Below are positions 1-7,822 of a stretch of 33,525 nt of DNA, one piece after another. This DNA is from Comamonadaceae bacterium (GTDB taxonomy: Bacteria > Pseudomonadota > Gammaproteobacteria > Burkholderiales > Burkholderiaceae_C). A program made the translations under genes and the position numbers. The DNA lies in NCBI GenBank assembly GCA_027486555.1, contig JAIXOX010000049.1, positions 1 through 33,525 of the forward strand. The letters are read 5' to 3'. The stretch's first letter is position 1. Every line of letters starts with the position of its first letter. Below the pieces are notes generated by a model. The model ran no database searches. It was given only the letters and a program-made list of their open reading frames with translations, and was not told the DNA's origin.

Positions 1-128
1 GTCTCGCGGCCGAAGTAGGCTTGGATGTCCTTGCCATTGACCGTGATCTTGCCAGTGCCTTTTTTCAGAAACACGCGGGCGACGCTGGATTTGCGACGGC
101 CTGTGCCATTGTTCCATTCACCAATCAT
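1..128 (-). CDS. rpsI: 30S ribosomal protein S9, 5' part only (runs off the window)
   Basis: Small-subunit ribosomal protein S9, whose C-terminal tail reaches the P-site tRNA. Only about the first 42 residues are here; they begin [20 protein letters not shown] and continue with the [14 protein letters not shown] segment typical of the S9 N-terminus. The gene continues beyond base 1. The ATG at 126-128 has a strong AAGGAG ribosome binding site upstream (about 133-139 read on the minus strand). It lies 11 bases after the stop of rplM, the standard rplM-rpsI operon order. No internal problem is visible in the part present. Confidence 0.97.
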   Translation of the reverse strand, partial: MIGEWNNGTGRRKSSVARVFLKKGTGKITVNGKDIQAYFGRE

Positions 129-139
129 CTCAAGGCTCC

Positions 140-571
140 TTAGATGTCCAGCACTTTAGGCTGTTGGGCGGTGTGGGGGTGCTCAGCGCCACCGTACACC
201 TTGAGTTTTTTGATCATGGCGTAACCGAGTGGGCCCTTGGGCAGCATGCCCTTAACAGCCTTCTCGAGTGCGCGGCCAGGGTGCTTGGCTTGCATGTCGC
301 GGAAGTTGGTGGCAGTGATGCCGCCTGGGTAGCCGGAATGGCGGTAATAGATCTTGTCGATCGTCTTGGTGCCCGTCACTTTGAGCTGGGCAGCATTGAT
401 GATGACGATGAAGTCACCGGTGTCGACGTGAGGCGTGTAAATGGCCTTGTGTTTGCCGCGCAAACGGAGAGCAACTTCGCTGGCTACTCGTCCGAGGACC
501 TTGTCGGTCGCGTCAATCACAAACCACTCGTGCACGACCTCAGCGGGTTTTGCGCTGAAAGTTGTTGTCAT
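140..571 (-). CDS. rplM: 50S ribosomal protein L13
   Basis: Large-subunit ribosomal protein L13, an early-assembly protein binding 23S rRNA. It has 143 residues, the usual length of about 142. Characteristic stretches are [19 protein letters not shown] near the N-terminus, then [21 protein letters not shown], the [10 protein letters not shown] segment and the [19 protein letters not shown] segment. It is first in a two-gene operon with rpsI, 11 bases downstream. The untranslated leader is long: a perfect TATAAT on the minus strand lies about 150 bases upstream. L13 of E. coli regulates its own operon through the leader, so a leader-based control is possible here, but this is inference. Confidence 0.98.
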   Translation of the reverse strand: MTTTFSAKPAEVVHEWFVIDATDKVLGRVASEVALRLRGKHKAIYTPHVDTGDFIVIINAAQLKVTGTKTIDKIYYRHSGYPGGITATNFRDMQAKHPGRALEKAVKGMLPKGPLGYAMIKKLKVYGGAEHPHTAQQPKVLDI

Positions 572-718
572 GAGTTTTCTCTTTGAAAGAAAGGTTTGGC
601 GGGTCCTTTTCCACGGTCGGTGCTCCTCTTTTGGGAGCCTCTTAGGTGGTAATTTGCTTGGGCCTTGCGGCGTTTGGCGTCTTCGCCGCGGGACCTCTGA
701 ATCGCTGCGAAGCCTTCC

Positions 719-724
719 ATTATA
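719..724 (-). promoter_or_regulatory. -10 element (TATAAT, minus strand) for rplM-rpsI, with long leader
   Basis: A perfect TATAAT hexamer followed by G is read on the minus strand. No convincing -35 lies 16-18 bases upstream (the position holds GCGCGC). Transcription from here would give a leader of roughly 140 bases before rplM. In that leader, arms GCTCC (622-626) and GGAGC (634-638) can pair around a 7-base loop. The divergent gene rlmJ starts at 769, so the element also lies in the rlmJ upstream region. Confidence 0.45.
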
Positions 725-768
725 CGAAAAATCAAGGACTTGCGCGCGTTATTGGTTACCATCAAGGC

Positions 769-1656
769 ATGTTCAGTTACCGACACGCTTTTCACGCGGG
801 CAACCATGCCGATGTGCTCAAACACATCACCTTGCTCGCCACCATGCGCCACCTCATGCAAAAAGAGGCTGGCATCACCCTGATTGACACCCACGCCGGA
901 GCCGGTTTGTACCGCCTCGACGGCGACTACTCCCAAAAAGGTGCCGAGGCCGAAGACGGCTTGTTCAAGCTTTTGGCCGCTGCTGAAAACATCGACACCT
1001 TGCCTGAGCCTGTGCAGGATTACCTGGAACAAATCGCCAGCTTCAACCCCAACGGGCAAGCCAAAATTTACCCCGGGTCGCCATTTTTGATGCACAAACT
1101 CATGCGCCACGCCTCTCGCGACCGCCTGCGTCTGTTTGAGCTGCACCCCACTGACAGCAAATCCCTGACCGCCAACATCGCACAACTCGAAGCTGGCCGC
1201 ACCATCACCGTCAGCCGCGAAGATGGCTTTGAGGCGCTCAAAAAAATCCTGCCGCCACCGCCCTCGGCCACAGGCTCCAAGCGGGCCATGGTGCTGATCG
1301 ACCCCAGCTACGAAATCAAATCGGATTACAGCAAGGTCGCCAGCGTCATCCAGGAATACCTCAAGCGCTTTTCTACCGGCACTTATTTGGTTTGGTACCC
1401 GATCATCCCGCGCCCCGAAGCGCACGATTTGCCCAAACGCCTGCGCACCTTGGCCAACCAATCTCAAAAGCCTTGGCTCAACGCCACGCTCGCGATTGGT
1501 CGTGGTCCCGGCGACGAAGGCGGCTTGGTGGCCAGCGGCATGTTTGTCATCAACCCGCCCTTCACGCTGAAAGACCAAATCCGCAAGGCTCTGGACATGG
1601 TGGGACCGGCTTTGGCTCGCGGGTCCGGCAAAAATTGGGCGGTGGAGTCGTCTTGA
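769..1656 (+). CDS. rlmJ: 23S rRNA (adenine(2030)-N6)-methyltransferase
   Basis: SAM-dependent enzyme that methylates N6 of A2030 in 23S rRNA. It has 295 residues; E. coli RlmJ is about 280. The start at 769 is chosen because the family begins M(F/L)SYRH(A/S)FHAGNHADVLKH, exactly as seen here; the frame stays open further upstream, but that part is not family-like. Visible motifs are DTHAGAGLY (SAM-binding loop), YPGSP, and LIDPSYE, the catalytic (D/N)PPY-type motif. The second proline is serine here (DPSY instead of the DPPY of E. coli). The C-terminal MFVINPPF matches the family. It stands alone, divergent from rplM; a heptad repeat block starts four bases after its stop. Confidence 0.95.
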   Translation: MFSYRHAFHAGNHADVLKHITLLATMRHLMQKEAGITLIDTHAGAGLYRLDGDYSQKGAEAEDGLFKLLAAAENIDTLPEPVQDYLEQIASFNPNGQAKIYPGSPFLMHKLMRHASRDRLRLFELHPTDSKSLTANIAQLEAGRTITVSREDGFEALKKILPPPPSATGSKRAMVLIDPSYEIKSDYSKVASVIQEYLKRFSTGTYLVWYPIIPRPEAHDLPKRLRTLANQSQKPWLNATLAIGRGPGDEGGLVASGMFVINPPFTLKDQIRKALDMVGPALARGSGKNWAVESS

Positions 1657-1659
1657 GGT

Positions 1660-1801
1660 GCGTTGAGCGTTGAGCGTTGAGCGTTGAGCGTTGAGCGTTG
1701 AGCGTTGAGCGTTGGGCGTTGAGGGTCAAACACTGAGTCCACGCGCCTCACTCTGAACGCTGAACGCCTCACGTTACTCGCTGAACGCTGAACGCTGAAC
1801 G
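1660..1801 (+). repeat. Heptanucleotide tandem repeat block, direct arm then inverted arm
   Basis: From 1660 to 1722 the heptamer GCGTTGA is repeated nine times without interruption; the eighth copy is GCGTTGG. After about 30 bases, five copies of CTGAACG follow (1753-1766 and 1781-1801, split by 14 bases). CTGAACG read on the other strand is CGTTCAG, so the second arm is nearly the inverse of the first: GCGTTGAGC pairs with GCTGAACGC at 8 of 9 positions. The transcript could fold into a long stem with a mismatch every seven bases. It lies between rlmJ and the paa operator. Related blocks occur at 3269-3351 and 12780-12811. Function is unknown; it could be a terminator-like structure or a slippage-prone repeat family. 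Confidence 0.92.
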
Positions 1802-1838
1802 CAAAAATAAGTGCAAACCCTGATCAAGGGACATTGAA

Positions 1839-1864
1839 ATTAACCGACCGTACGGTCGGTTAAT
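1839..1864. promoter_or_regulatory. Perfect 26-bp palindrome, probable PaaR (TetR-type) operator of paaABCDE
   Basis: The half-site ATTAACCGACCGT at 1839-1851 is followed directly by its exact reverse complement. The core ACCGACCG/CGGTCGGT has the form of operators recognised by TetR-family regulators, and PaaR-type repressors of phenylacetate genes in betaproteobacteria belong to that family. It lies 58 bases before the paaA start. A TTGAAA (1834-1839) and a GTTAAT (1859-1864) flank or overlap it at 19-base spacing and could be -35/-10; TATACT at 1868-1873 is another possible -10. Binding here would block transcription. No obvious paaR is present; the TetR gene at 11944 has a different palindrome in its own promoter. 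Confidence 0.82.
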
Positions 1865-1921
1865 GGGTATACTGGCATCTGCGCCGCGATCATTCCATCC
1901 TGTTTGGCGCAGGAGAAACCC

Positions 1922-2953
1922 ATGTACACGCAATCATTCAGCGTCCCGGACAGTTCCGACGACGCCAAGTCGGTCGGCCTGAAAGCCGTCCCCAAAGCCT
2001 TGAGCGCACAAGACACCGCCCTGCAAGCGGCCTTTGACGCCCGCATCGACGCTGATGGCCGCATCGAGCCCCGCGAGTGGATGCCAGACGCCTACCGCAA
2101 GACCTTGGTGCGCCAAATCAGCCAGCACGCCCACAGCGAAATTGTCGGCATGCTGCCCGAAGCCAACTGGATCAGCCGAGCCCCCAGCCTCAAGCGCAAA
2201 ACGACTTTGATCGCCAAGGTGCAAGACGAAGCCGGCCACGGCCTGTACCTCTACAGCGCTGCCGAAACCTTGGGCACCAGCCGCGACCAGATGCTGGACG
2301 GCCTGCACAGCGGCAAAGCCAAATACAGCTCCATCTTCAACTACCCTACGCTCAACTGGGCCGATGTGGGCGTGGTCGGCTGGCTGGTCGATGGCGCGGC
2401 CATCATGAACCAGGTGCCCCTTTGCCGCTGCTCTTATGGCCCCTATGCCCGCGCCATGGTGCGTGTGTGCAAGGAAGAAAGCTTCCACCAGCGCCAAGGC
2501 TACGAAGCCTTGCTGGTGATGATGCAAGGTACCGCCGAGCAAAAAGCCATGGTGCAAGACGCTGTGAACCGCTGGTGGTGGAAATGCTTGGCCATGTTCG
2601 GGCCGCCTGACGCCGACAGCCCCAACAGCGCACAAGGCATGCGCTGGGGCATCAAGCGCATCAGCAACGACGACCTGCGCCAAAAATTTGTCGACGCCAC
2701 CGTGCCTCAAGCCAAAGTGCTGGGCGTGACCCTGCCCGACCCGGACCTGAAGTGGAACGAGGCGCGTGGTCAACACGACTACGGCCAAATCGACTGGGAC
2801 GAGTTTTGGGCCACGGTGAATGGCAACGGCCCCTGCAACAAAGAACGCCTGGGCGCCCGCGTCAAGGCCTGGAACGACGGCGCGTGGGTGCGCGAAGCTG
2901 CGCTCGCCCACGCCAAGAAACAACAAGTACGCCAATTGAAGGAGGCCGCATGA
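1922..2953 (+). CDS. paaA: 1,2-phenylacetyl-CoA epoxidase, catalytic subunit A
   Basis: Diiron oxygenase subunit of the ring 1,2-phenylacetyl-CoA epoxidase, which converts phenylacetyl-CoA to the 1,2-epoxide using O2 and electrons from PaaE. It has 343 residues (E. coli about 309), with extra N-terminal residues. Diiron ligand motifs are visible: QDEAGHG at about 101-107 and KEESFHQ at about 184-190, both of the EXXH type. The ATG at 1922 is chosen because AGGAG at 1911-1915 is ideally spaced; an upstream in-frame TTG is less likely. Its TGA overlaps the paaB ATG (ATGA), so translation is probably coupled. It is first of paaABCDE, downstream of the 26-bp palindrome. Confidence 0.97.
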   Translation: MYTQSFSVPDSSDDAKSVGLKAVPKALSAQDTALQAAFDARIDADGRIEPREWMPDAYRKTLVRQISQHAHSEIVGMLPEANWISRAPSLKRKTTLIAKVQDEAGHGLYLYSAAETLGTSRDQMLDGLHSGKAKYSSIFNYPTLNWADVGVVGWLVDGAAIMNQVPLCRCSYGPYARAMVRVCKEESFHQRQGYEALLVMMQGTAEQKAMVQDAVNRWWWKCLAMFGPPDADSPNSAQGMRWGIKRISNDDLRQKFVDATVPQAKVLGVTLPDPDLKWNEARGQHDYGQIDWDEFWATVNGNGPCNKERLGARVKAWNDGAWVREAALAHAKKQQVRQLKEAA

Positions 2954-3258
2954 ACGCCACTGCCAACACCGCCGCATTGAAAGAATGGCCCCTGTGGGAA
3001 GTTTTTGTCCGCTCCAAGCAAGGTCTTGAGCACAAGCACTGCGGCAGCCTGCACGCATCCGATTCGGAACACGCCCTGCAAATGGCACGCGATGTCTACA
3101 CGCGCCGCCAAGAGGGCGTGAGCATCTGGGTCGTGCCCTCGGCCAACATCTCGGCCAGCGAGCCCAACGACAAGCCCGAGTTCTTCGACCCGGCCAGCGA
3201 CAAGGTGTACCGCCACCCGACCTTTTACCAAATCCCCGACGAAGTCGGCCACATGTGA
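2950..3258 (+). CDS. paaB: 1,2-phenylacetyl-CoA epoxidase, subunit B
   Basis: Small structural subunit that bridges PaaAC heterodimers in the epoxidase complex. It has 102 residues, close to the roughly 95 of E. coli. Typical features are [25 protein letters not shown] near the N-terminus, followed by [20 protein letters not shown] and the terminal [13 protein letters not shown]. The ATG overlaps the paaA stop by four bases and has GGAGG at 2941-2945. The next gene, paaC, is separated by a 56-base stretch containing a heptad-repeat hairpin, unlike the tight spacing elsewhere in this operon. Confidence 0.96.
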   Translation: MNATANTAALKEWPLWEVFVRSKQGLEHKHCGSLHASDSEHALQMARDVYTRRQEGVSIWVVPSANISASEPNDKPEFFDPASDKVYRHPTFYQIPDEVGHM

Positions 3259-3267
3259 TTCATGTTT

Positions 3268-3351
3268 GGCGTTCAGCGATCAGTGTTGAGCGCCAATCAC
3301 ACGACTCGTCTAATATGAACACGCTCAACACCCAACACTCAACGCCCAACG
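3268..3351 (+). repeat. Second heptad repeat block: hairpin after paaB plus inverted arm inside the paaC start
   Basis: The first arm, 3269-3289, consists of GCGTTCA, GCGATCA and GTGTTGA, the same family as the block at 1660. In RNA, 3268-3277 and 3285-3294 form a 10-bp stem with two G-U pairs and a 7-base loop. The second arm, 3324-3351, consists of CTCAACA, CCCAACA, CTCAACG and CCCAACG, the inverse orientation. The architecture (direct heptads, about 34 bases, inverted heptads) copies that of 1660-1801. The second arm lies within paaC codons 4 to 13. No poly-T follows the hairpin, so it is not a standard terminator. Confidence 0.8.
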
Positions 3352-4127
3352 CGCCAGTCAACTACCTGCTGCACTTGGCCGACAACGCGCTGATCCTCGG
3401 TCAACGCAACGCCGAATGGTGTGGCCACGGCCCCATCCTCGAAGAAGACATCGCACTGTCCAACAACAGCTTGGACCTGATCGGCCAGGCCCGCATGTTG
3501 TACCAGCACGCGGCCGAGCTGCAAGGCGGCGGTGCCACCGAAGACACGCTGGCTTATTTCCGCGATGTGCCAGAATTCCGCAACTACACCTTGTGCGAAT
3601 TGCCGCACACGCCTTTGATGTCGGCCACAGCTCAGGGCGACCGCGATTTCGCCATGACCATGGCGCGCAACTTTCTGTACAGCAGCCTGATGGTGCTGGT
3701 GTGGGACCAGTTGCAAAATTCCAAAGATGCACAACTGGCCGCCATTGCTGCCAAGTCGCTCAAGGAAGTGCGTTACCACCTGCGCCATTCGCGCGACTGG
3801 CTGGTGCGGCTGGGCGATGGCACCGCCGAGTCCCACGCCAAAGCGCAAGCGGCCCTTGACCAATTGATCCCCTACACCCAGGAATTTTGGGCTGGCAGCC
3901 CGCACGAAGCCGCCGCCCTGGCCAACGGCACGGGCATCGACATGGCTGCTTTGCAAAACGACTGGAACCAGATCGTGAACGAGGCACTGCTAGAGGCCAC
4001 CCTGAAACGCCCAGCCGATGGTGGCTTTGTGCCCACGGGCAAGCAAGGCATTCACTCCGAGCACCTGGGTTTCGTGTTGGCCGAGATGCAAAGCCTGGCC
4101 CGCACCCACCCGCAAGCGACCTGGTAA
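3315..4127 (+). CDS. paaC: 1,2-phenylacetyl-CoA epoxidase, structural subunit C
   Basis: Ferritin-like but non-catalytic partner of PaaA in the epoxidase. It has 270 residues (E. coli about 248). Family segments visible are LADNALILGQRNAEWCGHGPILEEDIALSNNSLDLIGQAR, later EVRYHLRHSRDWLVRLGDGT, and the C-terminal KQGIHSEHLGFVLAEMQ. The N-terminal residues 2-14 (rich in Asn, Thr, Pro) are encoded by the heptad repeat arm and are not family sequence. No clear ribosome binding site precedes ATG 3315. A GTG at 3255, overlapping the paaB stop as GTGA, is in the same open frame and could be a coupled start giving 20 more residues. The true start is therefore uncertain. Confidence 0.94.
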   Translation: MNTLNTQHSTPNAPVNYLLHLADNALILGQRNAEWCGHGPILEEDIALSNNSLDLIGQARMLYQHAAELQGGGATEDTLAYFRDVPEFRNYTLCELPHTPLMSATAQGDRDFAMTMARNFLYSSLMVLVWDQLQNSKDAQLAAIAAKSLKEVRYHLRHSRDWLVRLGDGTAESHAKAQAALDQLIPYTQEFWAGSPHEAAALANGTGIDMAALQNDWNQIVNEALLEATLKRPADGGFVPTGKQGIHSEHLGFVLAEMQSLARTHPQATW

Positions 4128-4136
4128 GTCCAAGCC

Positions 4137-4673
4137 ATGCCTGCCCTCACTTCGAAGTCCAGCTCCGCCGACGTGGCCCGCGCCTGGGTCCTGCTCGATG
4201 CATTGACCGACCCGGAAATTCCGGTGGTCACCTTGCGCGAACTGGGCATTTTGCGCGACGTTCGCGCAGGGGATGCGGGGCTAGAGGTCGTCATCACGCC
4301 CACTTACAGCGGCTGCCCCGCCATGGGCCAGATCGAAGACGATGTGAAAGCCCTGTTGCAGGCCCACGGCCTTCAAGGCCGCGTGGTCACGCAGCTGGCC
4401 CCGGCCTGGACCACCGACTGGATGAGTGAAGCCGCCAAAGACAAACTGCGCGCTTATGGCATCGCCCCGCCGCATGCCTGCGCCAGCAGCGGCACAGGAG
4501 CGGCCAGCGTGGTGCAGTTTGCAGCGCGCGGAGCCAAACCCGAAGTGGTGCACTGCCCGCAGTGCGGCTCTGCCAACACCACTGAAACCTCCCATTTTGG
4601 CTCGACCGCTTGCAAGGCCCTTTACCGGTGCCTGGCCTGCATGGAGCCCTTCGATTACTTCAAACCTTACTGA
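4137..4673 (+). CDS. paaD: Phenylacetyl-CoA epoxidase maturation protein PaaD
   Basis: MIP18/DUF59-family protein required for an active epoxidase, thought to help assemble or insert iron-sulfur or iron centres. It has 178 residues. The N-terminal DUF59 part includes LLDALTDPEIPVVTLRELGI and VVITPTYSGCPAMGQIEDD, with the family cysteine in SGCPAM. The C-terminal part carries a zinc-ribbon-like pair, CPQCGS and CLACMEPF, with C..C spacing of two at each end. The ATG at 4137 follows paaC by nine bases. The paaE frame begins just after its stop. Confidence 0.95.
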   Translation: MPALTSKSSSADVARAWVLLDALTDPEIPVVTLRELGILRDVRAGDAGLEVVITPTYSGCPAMGQIEDDVKALLQAHGLQGRVVTQLAPAWTTDWMSEAAKDKLRAYGIAPPHACASSGTGAASVVQFAARGAKPEVVHCPQCGSANTTETSHFGSTACKALYRCLACMEPFDYFKPY

Positions 4674-4709
4674 GTGGCCGAAAACCACCCAGCTTCAGAG
4701 CCTCAAGCC

Positions 4710-5840
4710 ATGTCCGCACCCCGATTTCACGACCTCCCGATCGCACGCATCAGCCCCGAAGCGGCCGGTGCGGTGGCAATCACGCTGAACGTGCCTCCCG
4801 ATCTGCGCAGCAGCTTCGACTTCCAGCCCGGTCAGTTCCTGACCTTGCGCGCCGACATTGCTGGCACCGATGTGCGCCGCAGCTACTCCATCAGCTCGGC
4901 ACGCAGCCAACTGCAAAAACATGGCGTGCTCGAAGTGGGCATTCGCCCCGTGGAAGGTGGCGTGTTCTCCAACTGGGCCGCCAGCCAACTCAAAGCGGGC
5001 GACACCCTGCGCGTGATGCCGCCCGATGGCCGCTTTGTGGTGCAGCGCCCCCGCGCCATCCACCGTGTGGGCTTTGCGGCAGGCTCGGGCATCACGCCCA
5101 TCCTGTCCATTTTGTCCAGCACGTTGGAAGAGCAACCCGACAGCAAATTCACCTTGGTTTACGGCAACCGCCGCATGGACAGCGTGATGTTCAACGAAGC
5201 GCTGCAAGACCTGAAAGACCGCTACCCTTCACGCCTGACGCTGATCCACATCCTGTCGCGCCAGGCGCAAGAAGTGCCGCTGCTCGAAGGCCGCATTGAC
5301 GCCGCCAAAGTGCAGGCCATCATCGACGCCTTCTTGCCCGTGAGCAGCATGGACGAGGTGTTTGTGTGCGGGCCAGAAGCCATGATCGAAGCCACCGAGC
5401 AGGCGCTGCTGAGCGCAGGCTTAAAAGCCGACCGCATTCACACAGAACGCTTTGGCTCACCCACATTGGACGCACTGACGCCAGAAGCACGGGCCAAAGC
5501 GATGCCGGGCAAACCCGATGAACGCGCCCAGGCCTCCAACAGCGCCGGTGGTGAATTGGGTGAAGTGCAACTCACAGTGGTGCTGGACGGCAAGCCCTAC
5601 AACATGTCGATGAACCGCAACGAGAAAATCCTCGACATTGCCTTGTCACTGGGTCTGGACCTGCCCTACTCCTGCAAAGCTGGCGTGTGCTGCACCTGCC
5701 GCTGCAAAGTCATGGAAGGCACAACCGAGATGGAGAAGAACTTCACGCTCGAAAAGCCCGAAGTTGAACAGGGCTTCATTCTGTCCTGCCAAGCGCGCCC
5801 CACCAGCGGCCGCGTGGTGGTGAGTTTCGACGAGCGCTGA
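4710..5840 (+). CDS. paaE: Phenylacetyl-CoA epoxidase reductase subunit (FAD, 2Fe-2S)
   Basis: Electron-transfer subunit passing electrons from NADPH through FAD and a plant-type 2Fe-2S centre to PaaA. It has 376 residues from ATG 4710 (E. coli about 356). In order: FAD-binding domain with RSYS at about 57-60, NAD(P)-binding domain with GFAAGSGITPILSI and VFVCGPEAMI, and a C-terminal ferredoxin domain with cysteines near 322, 327, 330 and 360. The GTG at 4674, directly after the paaD stop, is an alternative start, but the family-like part begins MSAPRFHDLPIARISPEA. It is the last gene of the operon; catabolic genes paaF/G/H/J/K/Z are not next to it. Confidence 0.96.
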   Translation: MSAPRFHDLPIARISPEAAGAVAITLNVPPDLRSSFDFQPGQFLTLRADIAGTDVRRSYSISSARSQLQKHGVLEVGIRPVEGGVFSNWAASQLKAGDTLRVMPPDGRFVVQRPRAIHRVGFAAGSGITPILSILSSTLEEQPDSKFTLVYGNRRMDSVMFNEALQDLKDRYPSRLTLIHILSRQAQEVPLLEGRIDAAKVQAIIDAFLPVSSMDEVFVCGPEAMIEATEQALLSAGLKADRIHTERFGSPTLDALTPEARAKAMPGKPDERAQASNSAGGELGEVQLTVVLDGKPYNMSMNRNEKILDIALSLGLDLPYSCKAGVCCTCRCKVMEGTTEMEKNFTLEKPEVEQGFILSCQARPTSGRVVVSFDER

Positions 5841-5886
5841 AGCTCGCGCAGCAAGCCCGCCATGGTCGCTGCGCAAAACGATGCTT

Positions 5887-5906
5887 GTCGGACCTGAAGG
5901 TCCGAC
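5887..5906. repeat. Perfect 8-bp stem hairpin between convergent genes (REP-like / bidirectional terminator)
   Basis: GTCGGACC (5887-5894), a TGAA loop, then GGTCCGAC (5899-5906). It lies between the convergent ends of paaE and the ABC exporter. There is no T-run on either side, so it is not a classical intrinsic terminator. The sequence, flanked by CTACAGGAC, has the look of the REP-type palindromes scattered in many proteobacterial genomes. No second copy was noticed in this window. Confidence 0.6.
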
Positions 5907-5936
5907 CTACAGGACAGCCCACAAGCCAACCCGGAT

Positions 5937-7781
5937 TCACTCGCTCGACTGCTGTATCGCCCACATGCTGGCGTAACGGCCTTGTTGGGCCAGCAGCTGG
6001 GCATGGTTGCCGCGCTCGATGATTTGCCCCGCTTCCATCACCAAAATCTCGTGCGCGTCGACCACCGTGGACAAGCGGTGCGCGATCACCAGCGTGGTTT
6101 TGTTTTGCGCCACATTGGCCAGCTCGGCCTGGATGGCGCGTTCATTGGCCGAGTCCAGCGCCGAGGTGGCCTCGTCAAACACCAATATTGGCGGGTCCTT
6201 GAGCAAGGTGCGGGCAATGGCCACACGCTGCTTTTCGCCACCCGACAATTTCAGGCCGCGCTCCCCCACCGAGGTCAAATAGCCTTGAGGGGTCGACGCG
6301 ATGAAGTCGTGAATCCGGGCCGCGCGGGCAGCCCCTTCGATCTCGGCCTGGCTGGCCCCGGGTCGGCCATAGGCGATGTTGTAGGCCACGCTGTCGTTGA
6401 ACAGCACCGTGTCTTGCGGCACGATGCCCAAAGCCCGGCGCACGCTCGACTGCGTGACGTGCCGGATGTCCTGGCCCGCAATGCGGATGAAGCCTTGCTG
6501 CACGTCGTAAAAGCGGAACATCAAGCGCGCCAACGTCGACTTGCCCGAACCAGAAGGCCCGACCACTGCCACGGTTTTGCCGGCCGGAATCGTGAAGCTG
6601 ATGTCTTTCAGGATGGGGCGGTCGCTCTCGTAGGCAAACGACACGCGGTCAAACACCACATCGGGTGCGCCTTGCCAAGACAGCGCGGGCGCACCGGGTG
6701 CGTCGGCCACTTCACGTTCGCGGTCCATTAACACAAACATCTTGTCCAAATCCGTCAGGCTCTGCTTGATCTCGCGGTAGAGCACGCCCAGAAAATTAAG
6801 CGGAATGTACAGCTGGATCATGAAGGCGTTGATCATGACCAAATCGCCCAAAGTCATGCGCCCTGCCACCACGCCTTCGGTGGCCCGCCACAGCATGGCC
6901 ACCAAGGCCGCGGCGATGATGAGCTGCTGACCGGTGTTGAGCAGGGACAAACTGGTTTGGGCCTTGAGCCGGGCCCGGCGCAGCCGCTCCAGGCTTTCGT
7001 CATAGCGGCCGGCTTCAAACACCTCGTTGCCAAAGTATTTGACAGTTTCGTAGTTCAGCAGCGAGTCAATGGCACGCGTGTGTGCCGCCGAATCGAATTC
7101 GTTGGCCTGCTTGCGGTAAATGGTGCGCCACTCGGTGACGCGCACCGTGAAGAAAATGTAAAAGCTCAAGGCCATCAAGGTGATGCCCGCAAACCAGGCG
7201 TCAAATTTGACGGCCAAAATCGTCAGTACCATGAACACCTCGATCAAGGTGGGCACGATGCTGTAGAGCGAATACGAAATCAAGGACTCGATGCCGCGCA
7301 CCCCGCGTTCAATATCCCGTGTCATGCCGCCGGTCTGGCGCGCCAGATGAAAGCGCAGGCTCAGCGCGTGTAAGTGCTCAAAGGTCTGCAAGGCGATGCT
7401 GCGCGATGCGCCTTGTGTGGCTTTGGCAAACACCAACTCGCGCAACTCGGTGAATGCGGACGTCAGCAAGCGCAAAGCGCCGTAACCCACCAGCAGTGCC
7501 ACCGGCACCACCAACACCGCTTGTGGGTCAGTGGGCTTGAGGCTCATGGCATCCACCAGTTCCTTGAGCAGCAGGGGCACGCTCACATTGGCCAGCTTGG
7601 CACACACCATCAGACTGAGGGCAATGCCCACACGCCATTTGTATTCCCACAAGTAAGGCAACAGGCGCGACAAGGTGTGCCAGTCGCCACCCTCTTGGGC
7701 TCGGGGCGATGCGCCTGCAGGCGCACCTGGTTTGGGGGGTTGAGGGGCTGCGGAGGCTGCGGTTTCGCCGTGGTGGCGCAT
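5937..7781 (-). CDS. Atm1/HMT1-type ABC exporter, fused membrane and ATPase domains
   Basis: Half-size ABC exporter with transmembrane domain (about 45-345) followed by nucleotide-binding domain (about 375-610). It has 614 residues from the ATG at 7779-7781; a TTG three codons upstream is an alternative. The NBD has Walker A GPSGSGKST (408-416), Q-loop VPQD, signature LSGGEKQR (512-519), Walker B ILVFDE (532-537) and the switch histidine AHR near 568. The membrane part holds NYETVKYFGNE (243-253), typical of the Atm1 group that exports glutathione- or sulfur-containing compounds and heavy-metal conjugates. Substrate is not deducible from sequence. The N-terminal 30 residues are a Pro/Ala-rich cytosolic tail. 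It is convergent with paaE and divergent from the thioesterase at 7823. Confidence 0.93.
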   Translation of the reverse strand: MRHHGETAASAAPQPPKPGAPAGASPRAQEGGDWHTLSRLLPYLWEYKWRVGIALSLMVCAKLANVSVPLLLKELVDAMSLKPTDPQAVLVVPVALLVGYGALRLLTSAFTELRELVFAKATQGASRSIALQTFEHLHALSLRFHLARQTGGMTRDIERGVRGIESLISYSLYSIVPTLIEVFMVLTILAVKFDAWFAGITLMALSFYIFFTVRVTEWRTIYRKQANEFDSAAHTRAIDSLLNYETVKYFGNEVFEAGRYDESLERLRRARLKAQTSLSLLNTGQQLIIAAALVAMLWRATEGVVAGRMTLGDLVMINAFMIQLYIPLNFLGVLYREIKQSLTDLDKMFVLMDREREVADAPGAPALSWQGAPDVVFDRVSFAYESDRPILKDISFTIPAGKTVAVVGPSGSGKSTLARLMFRFYDVQQGFIRIAGQDIRHVTQSSVRRALGIVPQDTVLFNDSVAYNIAYGRPGASQAEIEGAARAARIHDFIASTPQGYLTSVGERGLKLSGGEKQRVAIARTLLKDPPILVFDEATSALDSANERAIQAELANVAQNKTTLVIAHRLSTVVDAHEILVMEAGQIIERGNHAQLLAQQGRYASMWAIQQSSE

Positions 7782-7822
7782 AGGGGACAATCCAGTGATT
7801 TGCTAAACCTTTGATTGTGCCC

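Noticed and set aside
1660..1801. Heptad repeats considered as a CRISPR array
   Set aside because: Units are 7 bases with no spacers, and no cas genes are present.
1839..1864. Binding site for the TetR protein encoded at 11944
   Set aside because: The palindrome in the tetR promoter (AGAACGATCGTACT) has a different core, ACGATCGT against ACCGACCG, so a different regulator is more likely.
1660..3351. Heptads considered as DNA uptake sequences for the nearby pilus system
   Set aside because: Uptake sequences are dispersed single 9-12-mers or close inverted pairs, not long tandem heptads; a genome count would be needed to revive the idea.
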